Below the pieces are notes generated by a model. That model saw nothing but the letters and a program-made list of their open reading frames with translations. It was not told where the DNA came from and did no database searches. Positions 13,774 to 20,948 of a stretch of DNA of 21,633 bases are shown in pieces. The stretch is from positions 1 to 21,633 of the forward strand of contig URHD01000033.1 in the NCBI GenBank assembly GCA_900547585.1. Direction: 5' to 3'. Each line of letters opens with the position of its first letter. Position 1 is the first letter of the stretch. The translations under genes and the position numbers were made by a program. This stretch comes from an uncultured bacterium. Its GTDB lineage: Bacteria > Cyanobacteriota > Vampirovibrionia > Gastranaerophilales > Gastranaerophilaceae.

Positions 13774-15143
13774 AACAGAAAATTGTAGTCATAGGCGGAG
13801 GCGCAGCCGGCCCGAAAATAACGGCAAAGCTCCTGAGAACAACAAAATTTGAAAGTCAGGTTGATTTGTACACCGACGAAGACATTATTTCTTACTCGGC
13901 GTGCGGAATGCCGTATTTTATTGAGGGGCTGATTGAAAATCCGGAACGCCTCATCGTGCGCACTCCTCAGCAGTTTGAAGAAAAAGGCGCAAACATCCAT
14001 CTTAACAAAAGATGCATAAAAATCATCCCGGAAGAAAAAAAAATCATTGTTCAGGACACAAAAACCTACGAAACTGAGTACGTTTCTTATGACAAATTAG
14101 CCATAACCACCGGTGCACGCCCTTTTATACCGCAAATTCAGAACATGCACCTCCAAAATGTCTTCACATTGAGAAAACTACAGGACGCAATCAACATAAA
14201 AAACGCACTTAAAGAATCAAAAAAAGCAGTAATCGTCGGCGGAGGCTATATCGGCATAGAAATGCTCGAGGCATGTGCAGCAAACGGGCTCGACGTGACA
14301 CTTGTTGAAAGTTCGCCCTATATTTTGCCGATTTTTGATGAAGATTTTTCAGAAAAAATCAGAGAAAAAATTCTTGAAATAACAAAGGACAAATACAATG
14401 TAAATATTGTCACATCTGATTGCGTGGTTACTTTTCAGGGCGAAGACAGGGTGCGAAAGGTTATAACATCTTCGGGAAATATTTTCGACGCAGATATGGT
14501 AATTGTGGCAGCAGGAGTAGTGCCAAACACCGAAATCGCCAGAGATGCAGGGATTGAACTCGGCGTAAACAGCGCAATCCGCGTAAATAACCGTATGGAA
14601 ACATCAATAAAAGATATTTATGCGGCAGGAGATTGCATTGAAAATTTTCATGTCGTTTCCATGCGCCATGTATGGGTTCCGCTCGGATCTTCCGCAAATA
14701 AAGAGGGCCGCTGCGCAGCAATCAACATCGCAAACGAATATGACGCTTTTCCGGGAATTCTTGGCTCCTCTGTGACGAAATTTATGAAATTAACAATGTC
14801 TTTTACCGGCTTAAACGAACGGGACGCACAAAAATACGGGTTTGAGCCGGTATGTGCAACGGTTTCGCAAAAAGACCGCGCAGGCTACATGCCCGAAGCG
14901 CAGGGAATAATCCTTAAACTCATAGCCGACCGCAGAACAGAGAAAATTCTCGGCGCACAGGCAATCGGCGAGGGTGACGCAGACAAAAGGATTAACACTG
15001 TTGCGTCAGCAATCACCGCAAATCTGAAAGTAGGGGATTTGTTCAATCTCGACATGACCTACGCACCGCCATTTTCAACCGCTGTTGACGCTTTGCTCTC
15101 TGCGGCGATGATTATTTATAATGATTTGCACAAATGTCCGTAA
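13770..15143 (+). CDS. CoA-disulfide reductase / NADH oxidase-like flavoprotein
   Basis: This 457-residue pyridine nucleotide-disulfide oxidoreductase has the FAD loop GGGAAG (9-14) and a single redox Cys45 in SYSACGMPYFIEG, as in CoA-disulfide reductases and Nox enzymes. It also has the NAD loop VGGGYIGIEM (~156-165), the FAD motif YAAGDCIE (~287-294) and a dimerisation domain at the C-terminus. Likely activities are NAD(P)H-dependent reduction of CoA disulfide, persulfide or polysulfide, or O2. Sequence alone does not separate these. A single conserved Cys rather than CxxxxC rules out a classical glutathione or lipoamide reductase. It converges with the kinase-like gene with only 22 bp between them and no clear terminator. 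Confidence 0.92.
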   Translation: MKQKIVVIGGGAAGPKITAKLLRTTKFESQVDLYTDEDIISYSACGMPYFIEGLIENPERLIVRTPQQFEEKGANIHLNKRCIKIIPEEKKIIVQDTKTYETEYVSYDKLAITTGARPFIPQIQNMHLQNVFTLRKLQDAINIKNALKESKKAVIVGGGYIGIEMLEACAANGLDVTLVESSPYILPIFDEDFSEKIREKILEITKDKYNVNIVTSDCVVTFQGEDRVRKVITSSGNIFDADMVIVAAGVVPNTEIARDAGIELGVNSAIRVNNRMETSIKDIYAAGDCIENFHVVSMRHVWVPLGSSANKEGRCAAINIANEYDAFPGILGSSVTKFMKLTMSFTGLNERDAQKYGFEPVCATVSQKDRAGYMPEAQGIILKLIADRRTEKILGAQAIGEGDADKRINTVASAITANLKVGDLFNLDMTYAPPFSTAVDALLSAAMIIYNDLHKCP

Positions 15144-15165
15144 TTACCCGCCCAAACACGGTTTT

Positions 15166-16032
15166 TCAATTTTCAACTTGCAGCAAACCGCATTTTTCAG
15201 CAGCTTTTTTACATTTTTCTATGATAATTTTTTTTAATCCCTGACATTCCAATTTTTTCTCATCAGGCAGCGCTTTCAGAATATCGTCGTAAAAATAGTT
15301 ATCAATCAGCGGGTCAATCATATCTTCATGAAGGTAAAAATCCAGCGCCTTTTCTGAGCGATAGCAAACATCTATGATGTTTATTTCTTTATTTTTGTAA
15401 TCAATCAGCACATTATTAGGGTTGTACATATCGGGCTGACGATTTGCAACCTTTTTCAAAAAATAAATCTTCTTAGCATACCTGTCAAAGCTTTCCTGCG
15501 GCAGTTCTGCGACTTTTGCAAGATGATTTTTCAAAAAATACAGCGCCTCACAATCTTTTATATTTTTTGTATCAGCCTTTTTGAAAAAATCTATCCAATT
15601 AGGAAAAGATGACGGTTTTCCCTGTGTTTTCAACAGTACGGATATTCCATTTTTGTTTGTTGCCACTTTTTGCCCGAAATTGTAAACATAAAAATCGTTT
15701 TTTACCTTTTCAAGCGGTGGAACTCTGCTAAAAATACCGTATCCGGTTCCAATGCTAACTTTTAGAACGTAATCATCAATTTTCGGTATGCCGAAAACCC
15801 TGGCGTCTTGCCCGTGCCCGAGTTCGTTGCGCCTGCACTTACGAACGAGTTTTTTAAGGCTTATATCCCCGTAAACTTTATGAATCTTATCCATAAAATC
15901 TTCATAGCTTCCTATTTTTTGCGCAGGCAAAAAAGAATCAGGAAGATAGCGCAAAGATGCGATTCTTTCCTTTGTCAATTCAGAAGATTTATGAATAAAA
16001 GGTGCTTTGAACTGTAGAGGTGCTATTTTCAT
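15166..16032 (-). CDS. Putative protein-kinase-fold protein with N-terminal FKAP motif
   Basis: I do not recognise a named family. The 288 residues show an ordered set of kinase-like landmarks. There is a glycine-rich loop LGHGQDARVFG (71-81) and Lys91 in DDYVLKVS, as in the ATP-binding beta-3 strand. A catalytic-loop-like DMYNPNNVLID has Asp201 and Asn206 spaced as in DxxxxN, and IIDV with Asp221 stands at the metal-binding DFG position. The N-lobe is short and there is no transmembrane segment. The start MKIAPLQFKAPFIHKS resembles the F-K start of the protein at 5275. It could be a secreted or cytosolic effector-like kinase or a degenerate pseudokinase. The kinase assignment is inference from motifs. 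Confidence 0.7.
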   Translation of the reverse strand: MKIAPLQFKAPFIHKSSELTKERIASLRYLPDSFLPAQKIGSYEDFMDKIHKVYGDISLKKLVRKCRRNELGHGQDARVFGIPKIDDYVLKVSIGTGYGIFSRVPPLEKVKNDFYVYNFGQKVATNKNGISVLLKTQGKPSSFPNWIDFFKKADTKNIKDCEALYFLKNHLAKVAELPQESFDRYAKKIYFLKKVANRQPDMYNPNNVLIDYKNKEINIIDVCYRSEKALDFYLHEDMIDPLIDNYFYDDILKALPDEKKLECQGLKKIIIEKCKKAAEKCGLLQVEN

Positions 16033-16092
16033 ATTTTTTACAAAACACGTGAAAAATTTTTATTGCCATCCGGCAGCTGAAACAAGTTCAGG

Positions 16093-16950
16093 CTACATCT
16101 TGTCAAATTTTCCCTTGTATCTCGGTGTTTCGTTAAGCAGTTTTTTCATTTTTGTTTCGTTTTCAAAAGAAACGGGAATCCATTTGTGTTTAAGCTGGTT
16201 CAAAGTGCCGTCTTTTCTGAAAGAAAGCAAAATCGTGTCGATATCGTTTTTCAAACTGTCCGACGCAGCCTCTTTTCTGAATGCGATTGCGTAATATTCG
16301 TTTGTATAACGCTGCGGCAGGATTTTGAAAGCTTTATTATCCAGCGTGAACCCGACAAGCAGCGCCTCATCAGCCGTCATCGCGTCAGCCTGCTTGTTTT
16401 TGAGTGCTTTAAAGCCGTCTTCATAAGTCCGGTAGCCCTGAACAATGGCTTCTGGCGCAAAATAGCGGAGATTTTTTTCGCCGGTTGTATTGAGGATTGT
16501 TATGACTTTTTTGTCGTTCAATTCGCCGATTGAGCGGATAGAGCTCGTTTTTCTGACCATAACAGCCTGACCTGTTGTGTAATAAGGCACGGAAAACTTA
16601 ACAATATTGTTTCTTTGCGGCGTAACGGTCATCGTCGCAATTAACATATCGACTTCGCCCGAATTCAGCTTGGAAATCCGGTTGTGCTGGTTCACTTGCT
16701 TAAAAGAAACCTTTTTTTCGTTCCCGAGCAGCTGTTTTGCAATCAAATGTGCAAGTTCAATGTCGTATCCTTTGAGTTTTCCCTTTTCATCAACGTAGCC
16801 GAATGGTTTTGAGTCGTATTTTACCCCGACGATAAGTCTTCCGCGTTCTTTTATTGCCGTGAGCTGGTCGTTTTCTTTTTTAATATTTTTACATCCGGCA
16901 AATACCGTCAAACCGAGCATTATAAAACATATTAGCGCTTTTTTGAACAT
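16093..16950 (-). CDS. Amino-acid-type ABC transporter substrate-binding lipoprotein
   Basis: This is a family 3 solute-binding protein (SBP_bac_3 type) of 285 residues. The ATG at 16950 is chosen because AAAGGA lies about seven bases upstream and it begins a lipoprotein signal MFKKALICFIMLGLTVFAGC with lipid-modified Cys20. Earlier in-frame ATGs lack this. Landmarks are LIVGVKYDSKPFGYVDEKGK and LKGYDIELAHLIAKQLLG at the binding-lobe start, DMLIATMTVTPQR, and VRKTSSIRSIGELNDKKV in the second lobe. It likely binds a polar amino acid such as Gln, Glu or Arg. No permease or ATPase gene is next to it, so it must share a distant transporter or act as a sensor. Confidence 0.9.
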   Translation of the reverse strand: MFKKALICFIMLGLTVFAGCKNIKKENDQLTAIKERGRLIVGVKYDSKPFGYVDEKGKLKGYDIELAHLIAKQLLGNEKKVSFKQVNQHNRISKLNSGEVDMLIATMTVTPQRNNIVKFSVPYYTTGQAVMVRKTSSIRSIGELNDKKVITILNTTGEKNLRYFAPEAIVQGYRTYEDGFKALKNKQADAMTADEALLVGFTLDNKAFKILPQRYTNEYYAIAFRKEAASDSLKNDIDTILLSFRKDGTLNQLKHKWIPVSFENETKMKKLLNETPRYKGKFDKM

Positions 16951-16975
16951 CGTTTTTTCCTTTTGCACTATTATT

Positions 16976-17512
16976 TCACAAAAACAGCCATCTTGAAACG
17001 GCAATTGCCGCAATTATTCCCGCGCAATCCGCCAGAATCCCTGTCAGAAGCGCATGTCTAAACTTTTTTATCCCCACTGAGCCAAAATACACCGCCAAAA
17101 CGTAAAAAGTCGTTTCCGAGCTTCCGACCATTACTGCAGCGAGCTTTGCAGGGTAAGAATCAGGCCCGAAATTCTGCACAATATCGGACAAAAGCCCCAG
17201 AACCGCGCTCCCTGACAACGAACGAACAATCATCACCGGCAAAATATCCGCAGGAATTTTCAAAGCCTCAAAAATCCCCGAAAATGCCCCCTGCACAAGC
17301 TCAATCGCCCCTGATGCACGCAGCATTGAAACAGCAACAATAATCGCAACGAGGTAAGGCAAAATATTCACCGAAACCTTGAGCCCGTCCTTTGCTCCAT
17401 CCACAAAAACCTCGTAAACAGGCACTTTTTTGACCAATCCCCAGATTAAAACAATCAAAATTATTACAGGAATCATCCATACAGAAATCAGGTTAATTGC
17501 GGTTTTCAACAT
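16976..17512 (-). CDS. spmB: Spore maturation protein B-like, nucleoside-recognition Gate domain
   Basis: This 178-residue membrane protein has a Gate (nucleoside_recog) domain. Hydrophobic segments lie at about 9-28, 50-66, 95-112, 128-148 and 158-176, and it contains VRSLSGSAVLGLLSD and GSSETTFYVLAVYFGSVG, typical of SpmB. Its start overlaps the end of spmA by seven bases, and GGAGG lies five to eight bases before the ATG. SpmA/SpmB affect spore core dehydration in Bacillus but are common in non-sporulators, where the role is unknown. No other sporulation genes are in the window. Confidence 0.9.
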   Translation of the reverse strand: MLKTAINLISVWMIPVIILIVLIWGLVKKVPVYEVFVDGAKDGLKVSVNILPYLVAIIVAVSMLRASGAIELVQGAFSGIFEALKIPADILPVMIVRSLSGSAVLGLLSDIVQNFGPDSYPAKLAAVMVGSSETTFYVLAVYFGSVGIKKFRHALLTGILADCAGIIAAIAVSRWLFL

Positions 17513-18114
17513 TCCTCACCTCCTGTTTCTTTTTGCGGCGGGGTGAGTTTTTCAAGGATTTTTACAATCACAAGTGCGCTTAAAAACGCAATAGTTGTAA
17601 CAATCAACGCCGGAAGCACAATCTCCGTCGGATTTTTCGCTCCGAATGACGCCAGAACCGCAATCACCGTCGCAGGCACAATCTGAAATCCCGCCGTATT
17701 CATCGCAAGAAGCGTGCACATTGCGTTTGAGGCTGATTTTTTATCTTTATTATTAAGCTTTTGCAGCTCCTCCATTGCTTTTAAGCCCATCGGAGTAGCC
17801 GCATTCGAAAGCCCGAAAGCGTTTGCGGTAAAATTCATTGCAATATCGCCTATTGCAGGGTTGCCCTGCGGAATTTCGGGGAAAAGCCTCCTTGCAACCG
17901 GCGTCAGCAGCCGTGCAATGAATTCCACCATGCCTGATTTCTCCGCAATCCGCATAATTCCCATCCAGAAAGCCATTATCCCTGCAAGATAAAGCGCAAC
18001 TTCGACGGATTTGTGCGCACCCTCGAGCAGTGCGCTCAAAACCGCGTCAATTCTGCCCGTAAAAGCCGCGCAAACTATAGAAATAGAAATTATAAAAAAC
18101 CAGATATAATTCAT
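17506..18114 (-). CDS. spmA: Spore maturation protein A-like, nucleoside-recognition Gate domain
   Basis: This is the partner of spmB, with 202 residues from the ATG at 18114 (MNYIWFFIISISIVCAAFTG). The open frame extends to a TTG at 18174, but the upstream extension is charged and lies before the first membrane helix, so the ATG is preferred. SpmA signatures are the Gate core (MAFWMGIMRIAEKSGMVEF), NPAIGDIAMNFTANAFGLSNAATPMG and TLLAMNTAGFQIVP. The protein is integral in the membrane and probably forms a complex with SpmB. It lies about 90 bp downstream of lysS, beyond a terminator. Confidence 0.9.
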   Translation of the reverse strand: MNYIWFFIISISIVCAAFTGRIDAVLSALLEGAHKSVEVALYLAGIMAFWMGIMRIAEKSGMVEFIARLLTPVARRLFPEIPQGNPAIGDIAMNFTANAFGLSNAATPMGLKAMEELQKLNNKDKKSASNAMCTLLAMNTAGFQIVPATVIAVLASFGAKNPTEIVLPALIVTTIAFLSALVIVKILEKLTPPQKETGGEEC

Positions 18115-18172
18115 AGCCCTATAATGGCAAATTTTATCGTTGCGGTCAAATAAATTAACAAAGAATTTTAGC

Positions 18173-18196
18173 AAAAAAGCGGGATTACTCCCGCTT
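18173..18196 (-). terminator. Rho-independent terminator of lysS
   Basis: On the minus strand AAGCGGGA (18189-18196) pairs with TCCCGCTT (18177-18184) around GTAA, followed by a run of six T (18173-18178, partly in the stem). It separates lysS from spmA. Confidence 0.88.
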
Positions 18197-18201
18197 CTTT
18201 A

Positions 18202-19683
18202 TTACAACTTTCTCATAGTCGGAAATGCGATAACATCCCTGATTGTTGGCGAATCGGTCAAAAGCATTACCAGCCTGTCGATTCCGATACCCATTCCGCC
18301 TGCCGGAGGCATGCCGTACTCAAGAGCAGTGATGAAATCTTCATCGATTTCCATTGCTTCTTCGTCGCCGGCCGCTTTTGCCTTGGCCTGAGCCTCAAAT
18401 CTGGTTCTCTGGTCAATCGGGTCGGTCAATTCGGAGAAAGCGTTCGAGATTTCCCAGCCGTTTACGCGTGTTTCGAACCTTTCTGTCAATCTCGGATTGT
18501 CGCGGTGAACTTTTGCGAGCGGTGATATGTCGCGCGGGTAGTCGATGATGTGCGTAGGCTGGATTAGTTTGGGCTCAACGCGTTCTTCGAAAATTAAATC
18601 CAGAACCTTGCCCCAGTTTTCGCAATCATCAGCGTCTATGCCGATTTCTTTGGCTTTTTTACGGGCATCTTCGACCGTAAATACTTCGCCAAAGTCGATT
18701 CCTGTGAATTCTTCAATTGCTCCGACCATTGTTTTTCTATCCCATGGCGGCGTAAGGTCGATTTCTTTGCCCTGATAAGTGATTTTCATTGTGCCCAGAA
18801 CATCCTGAGCAACAGATGAAACCATATTTTCGATAAGCGCCATCATTTCGTTGTAGTCAACATAAGCCTGATAGAGCTCAATCATTGTAAATTCGGGGTT
18901 GTGGCGGGTATCGATGCCTTCGTTTCTGAAATTTCTGTTCATTTCAAAGATTTTTTCGCTCAAACCGCCTACCAGAAGCCTTTTGAGGTGCAATTCCGGC
19001 GCAATTCTCATATACATGTCCATATCGAGCGCATTGTGGTGCGTAATGAACGGTCTTGCCGCTGCACCGCCCGCCTGCGTGTGAAGCATGGGTGTTTCGA
19101 CTTCTAAAAAGCCCAAATTTGTCAGATATTCACGAATTTTCTGGATAATAAGGCTTCTTTTTCTGAAAGTCGAGCGAACATCTTCGTTCATGATTAAATC
19201 CACGTATCTCTGGCGATAGCGCGTTTCAACGTCCGTCAATCCGTGGAATTTTTCCGGCAAAGGAAGCAGGGATTTTGACAAAATTTTGTAATCCGTAGCT
19301 TTTATGCTCAATTCGCCGCGCGGAGTTCTTCTGATTGTACCGTAAACGCCGATAATATCGCCGATATCCACGAGTTTCAGAGTTTTAATTTTTTCAGCAT
19401 CCATGTTTTCTTTGTGGCAGAAAATCTGGATTTTTCCGGAATCGTCCATCAAATCAATGAACATGCCTGTATTTCTCATCGCCATAACGCGCCCTGCAAC
19501 AGCATAAGCGTCGTCAGTTTCTTCGCCCGCGGGCAAATCTTTGTATTTTTCCTGCAATTTGCTTGCGCTTGCGTTTTTATCAAATGAATAGGGGTACGGA
19601 TTTATACCCTTGTCAGCCAAATCCGCCAGTTTTTGAATTCTGGTGGCTCTGATTGCGCTCTGTGTCGTGTTTTGTTCTTGCAT
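18202..19683 (-). CDS. lysS: Lysyl-tRNA synthetase, class II
   Basis: This enzyme charges tRNA-Lys. At 493 residues from ATG 19683 (AAGGA seven bases upstream; the frame also has a TTG two codons earlier) it has the OB-fold anticodon-binding domain (AVAGRVMAMRNTGMFIDLMD, about 63-83). Class II motif 1 is near FLEVETPMLHTQAGGAAARPF, motif 2 is FRNEGIDTRHNPEFTMIELY, and motif 3 is GMGIGIDRLVMLLTD at the C-terminus. It has its own promoter and terminator. Confidence 0.97.
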   Translation of the reverse strand: MQEQNTTQSAIRATRIQKLADLADKGINPYPYSFDKNASASKLQEKYKDLPAGEETDDAYAVAGRVMAMRNTGMFIDLMDDSGKIQIFCHKENMDAEKIKTLKLVDIGDIIGVYGTIRRTPRGELSIKATDYKILSKSLLPLPEKFHGLTDVETRYRQRYVDLIMNEDVRSTFRKRSLIIQKIREYLTNLGFLEVETPMLHTQAGGAAARPFITHHNALDMDMYMRIAPELHLKRLLVGGLSEKIFEMNRNFRNEGIDTRHNPEFTMIELYQAYVDYNEMMALIENMVSSVAQDVLGTMKITYQGKEIDLTPPWDRKTMVGAIEEFTGIDFGEVFTVEDARKKAKEIGIDADDCENWGKVLDLIFEERVEPKLIQPTHIIDYPRDISPLAKVHRDNPRLTERFETRVNGWEISNAFSELTDPIDQRTRFEAQAKAKAAGDEEAMEIDEDFITALEYGMPPAGGMGIGIDRLVMLLTDSPTIRDVIAFPTMRKL

Positions 19684-19715
19684 ATTCAATCCTTTTGTAA
19701 ATTATTTATAAAATA

Positions 19716-19742
19716 ATTTTAGCATAAAATATTATTCGTCAA
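19716..19742 (-). promoter_or_regulatory. Promoter of lysS
   Basis: On the minus strand TTGACG (19737-19742) and an extended -10, TGC followed by TAAAAT (19716-19721), are spaced by 15 bp, 32 bases before the ATG. The spacing is short, but the TG extension may compensate. Confidence 0.5.
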
Positions 19743-19771
19743 AAAACAGATTATGCGTAACTGCGGATGAC

Positions 19772-19892
19772 GAAATGTCAGAGATTTGGTTTTTCCGTTC
19801 CGATTCCTCCGGCAATTCGACGTTAAATTTCGTCTTTCGAAACCATTGAAGCCTCCCCCATAGTCACTCCAAAACAAAATCTCCGCCATTTC
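19772..19892 (+). repeat. Family 2 hairpin element, copy 3
   Basis: This copy is 121 bp, the same length as copy 1. Arms 19772-19793 and 19871-19892 pair at 19 of 22 positions (including GAAATG/CATTTC, GAGATTT/AAATCTC, GTTTT/AAAAC). The interior repeats the family blocks: TTTTCCG onward at 19791-19812 and GAAGCCTCCCCCATAGTCAC at 19848-19867. The middle reads ATTCGACGTTA as in copy 2. The arm sequence is largely different from the other copies. Confidence 0.85.
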
Positions 19893-19930
19893 AAGTTTGA
19901 TTCAAGTAATCTAAATTTAATCGTGCAAAG

Positions 19931-20011
19931 TTTAGGTAAAGTGAACGGATTTTAGAAACGTAAAAGCGGCGAAGCCCGTTCCGGTTCTAAAATCAGTTCA
20001 CTTTACCTAAA
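19931..20011 (+). repeat. Family 1 hairpin element, copy 2 (27-nt arms)
   Basis: Arms 19931-19957 and 19985-20011 pair at 26 of 27 positions around a 27-nt centre ACGTAAAAGCGGC, GA, AGCCCGTTCCGG. That centre is identical to the copy at 1508-1535 except for the tip. Arm length equals that of the other copy, while about 12 arm positions differ. Confidence 0.85.
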
Positions 20012-20117
20012 CACACCAACATTAATCATGCATATCCCGTAAATTGAAAAATTTCATATATAAAGTGGTTTTAAAAATCTCCCAAAAGACCGAAAATGTA
20101 TAAAAATAAGGAATATA

Positions 20118-20948
20118 ATGTTCAGAGTAATTTTTTCATTAATATTTTATATAGTAACGATGATTATTTCGGCAACGGTGGAAGTTCGCAGAAACAGCGG
20201 CGGAATTATGCGCAACGAAGAAACAACAACGCTCGGCGAACTGATTATGCGGAGAATACGACGCAGAAACAGAAGAATAAATGCCCTGAAAACCGCAGCT
20301 CCGTACCTGAAACCATACGAAAAAATCTTTTCAAACCAAACTCTGTCAAACAAATTCTGCTCGCTTTCTCTAAACGCAAAAACAAAAACAATAACCATCC
20401 TCAGCGCGGTTTACAACGAACACGGGCGCAAAATGGCAGCCACAACTCAGGAGGTTTCGGCGGATATTGACGAATATTTCGACACAATCGCCGAACTTTT
20501 CAGCTACAACACGACTTATGACGGACTTTTGAGCTCGCTCAAAGCCGTTGCCGCAGTAAATGAAGTTCCCTACAAAATAAGAAAAGAATCCGAACCTGTA
20601 CGCAAAAACCTCCCGCAAAAACCCGCTGTACCGGCTAAAAAATCAGAAAATATCGTTGAAGTGGATTTTAAAAATCGCGAAATTCTTGATATTTCGGACG
20701 GATTAATCGACATAAACAACTGCTCGGAAGCCGAATTGACCGCTCTGCCGGGAATTAGCATAATTATGGCGAAAAAAATCATTGTTTTCAGGGAAACAAA
20801 ACATCCGTTCAAAAGCGTTGAAGAATTTTTTGAAGTTATGAAAATAAAACCCCACTTTGCAAAACAGCTCGAAAAACTCACCTGCGCAAAGAAAATCAAC
20901 ATGAAAAAAGTCAAAAAAGCCCGACAAGAAAGAACCATCGACCTGTAA
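20118..20948 (+). CDS. Membrane-anchored protein with C-terminal ComEA-like helix-hairpin-helix domain
   Basis: This 276-residue protein has AAGGA six bases before the ATG. Residues 4-20 form one N-terminal membrane helix or signal anchor. Next are a very basic stretch (MRRIRRRNRRINALK, about 44-58), a middle domain of about 100 residues I do not recognise, and a Pro/Lys linker (~160-178). A helix-hairpin-helix module follows, LIDINNCSEAELTALPGISI with the HPFKSVEEFFEV continuation (~195-245), as in ComEA-type DNA-binding proteins. The tail is Lys/Arg-rich. Likely DNA binding at the membrane. Unlike ComEA the protein is long and the HhH is distal. Its stop overlaps the start of the radical SAM gene by one base, so they are co-translated. 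Confidence 0.8.
   Translation: MFRVIFSLIFYIVTMIISATVEVRRNSGGIMRNEETTTLGELIMRRIRRRNRRINALKTAAPYLKPYEKIFSNQTLSNKFCSLSLNAKTKTITILSAVYNEHGRKMAATTQEVSADIDEYFDTIAELFSYNTTYDGLLSSLKAVAAVNEVPYKIRKESEPVRKNLPQKPAVPAKKSENIVEVDFKNREILDISDGLIDINNCSEAELTALPGISIIMAKKIIVFRETKHPFKSVEEFFEVMKIKPHFAKQLEKLTCAKKINMKKVKKARQERTIDL

Larger units (their letters stand above)
19684..20117. other. Divergent intergenic region with two hairpin families side by side
   Basis: This 434-bp region between lysS (minus) and the helix-hairpin-helix gene (plus) holds the lysS promoter, a family 2 element (19772-19892), a 38-bp spacer, a family 1 element (19931-20011), and an AT-rich stretch with TATATA near 20057 that may promote the plus-strand genes. 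I see no coding frame. Confidence 0.7.

Noticed and set aside
13284..14000. Minus-strand frame of 238 residues
   Set aside because: Overlaps ruvB and the flavoprotein, both well supported on the plus strand.
19931..20011. tRNA or tRNA-like gene
   Set aside because: GGTTCTAAAATC looks faintly like a T-arm, but there is no acceptor, D-arm or anticodon arrangement, and the 27-bp arms do not fit a cloverleaf.
20096..20470. Plus-strand frame of 124 residues at the start of the HhH gene
   Set aside because: Out of frame with the HhH gene, which has a better ribosome-binding site and a recognisable domain; Asn/Gln/Arg-rich content is a frame artefact.
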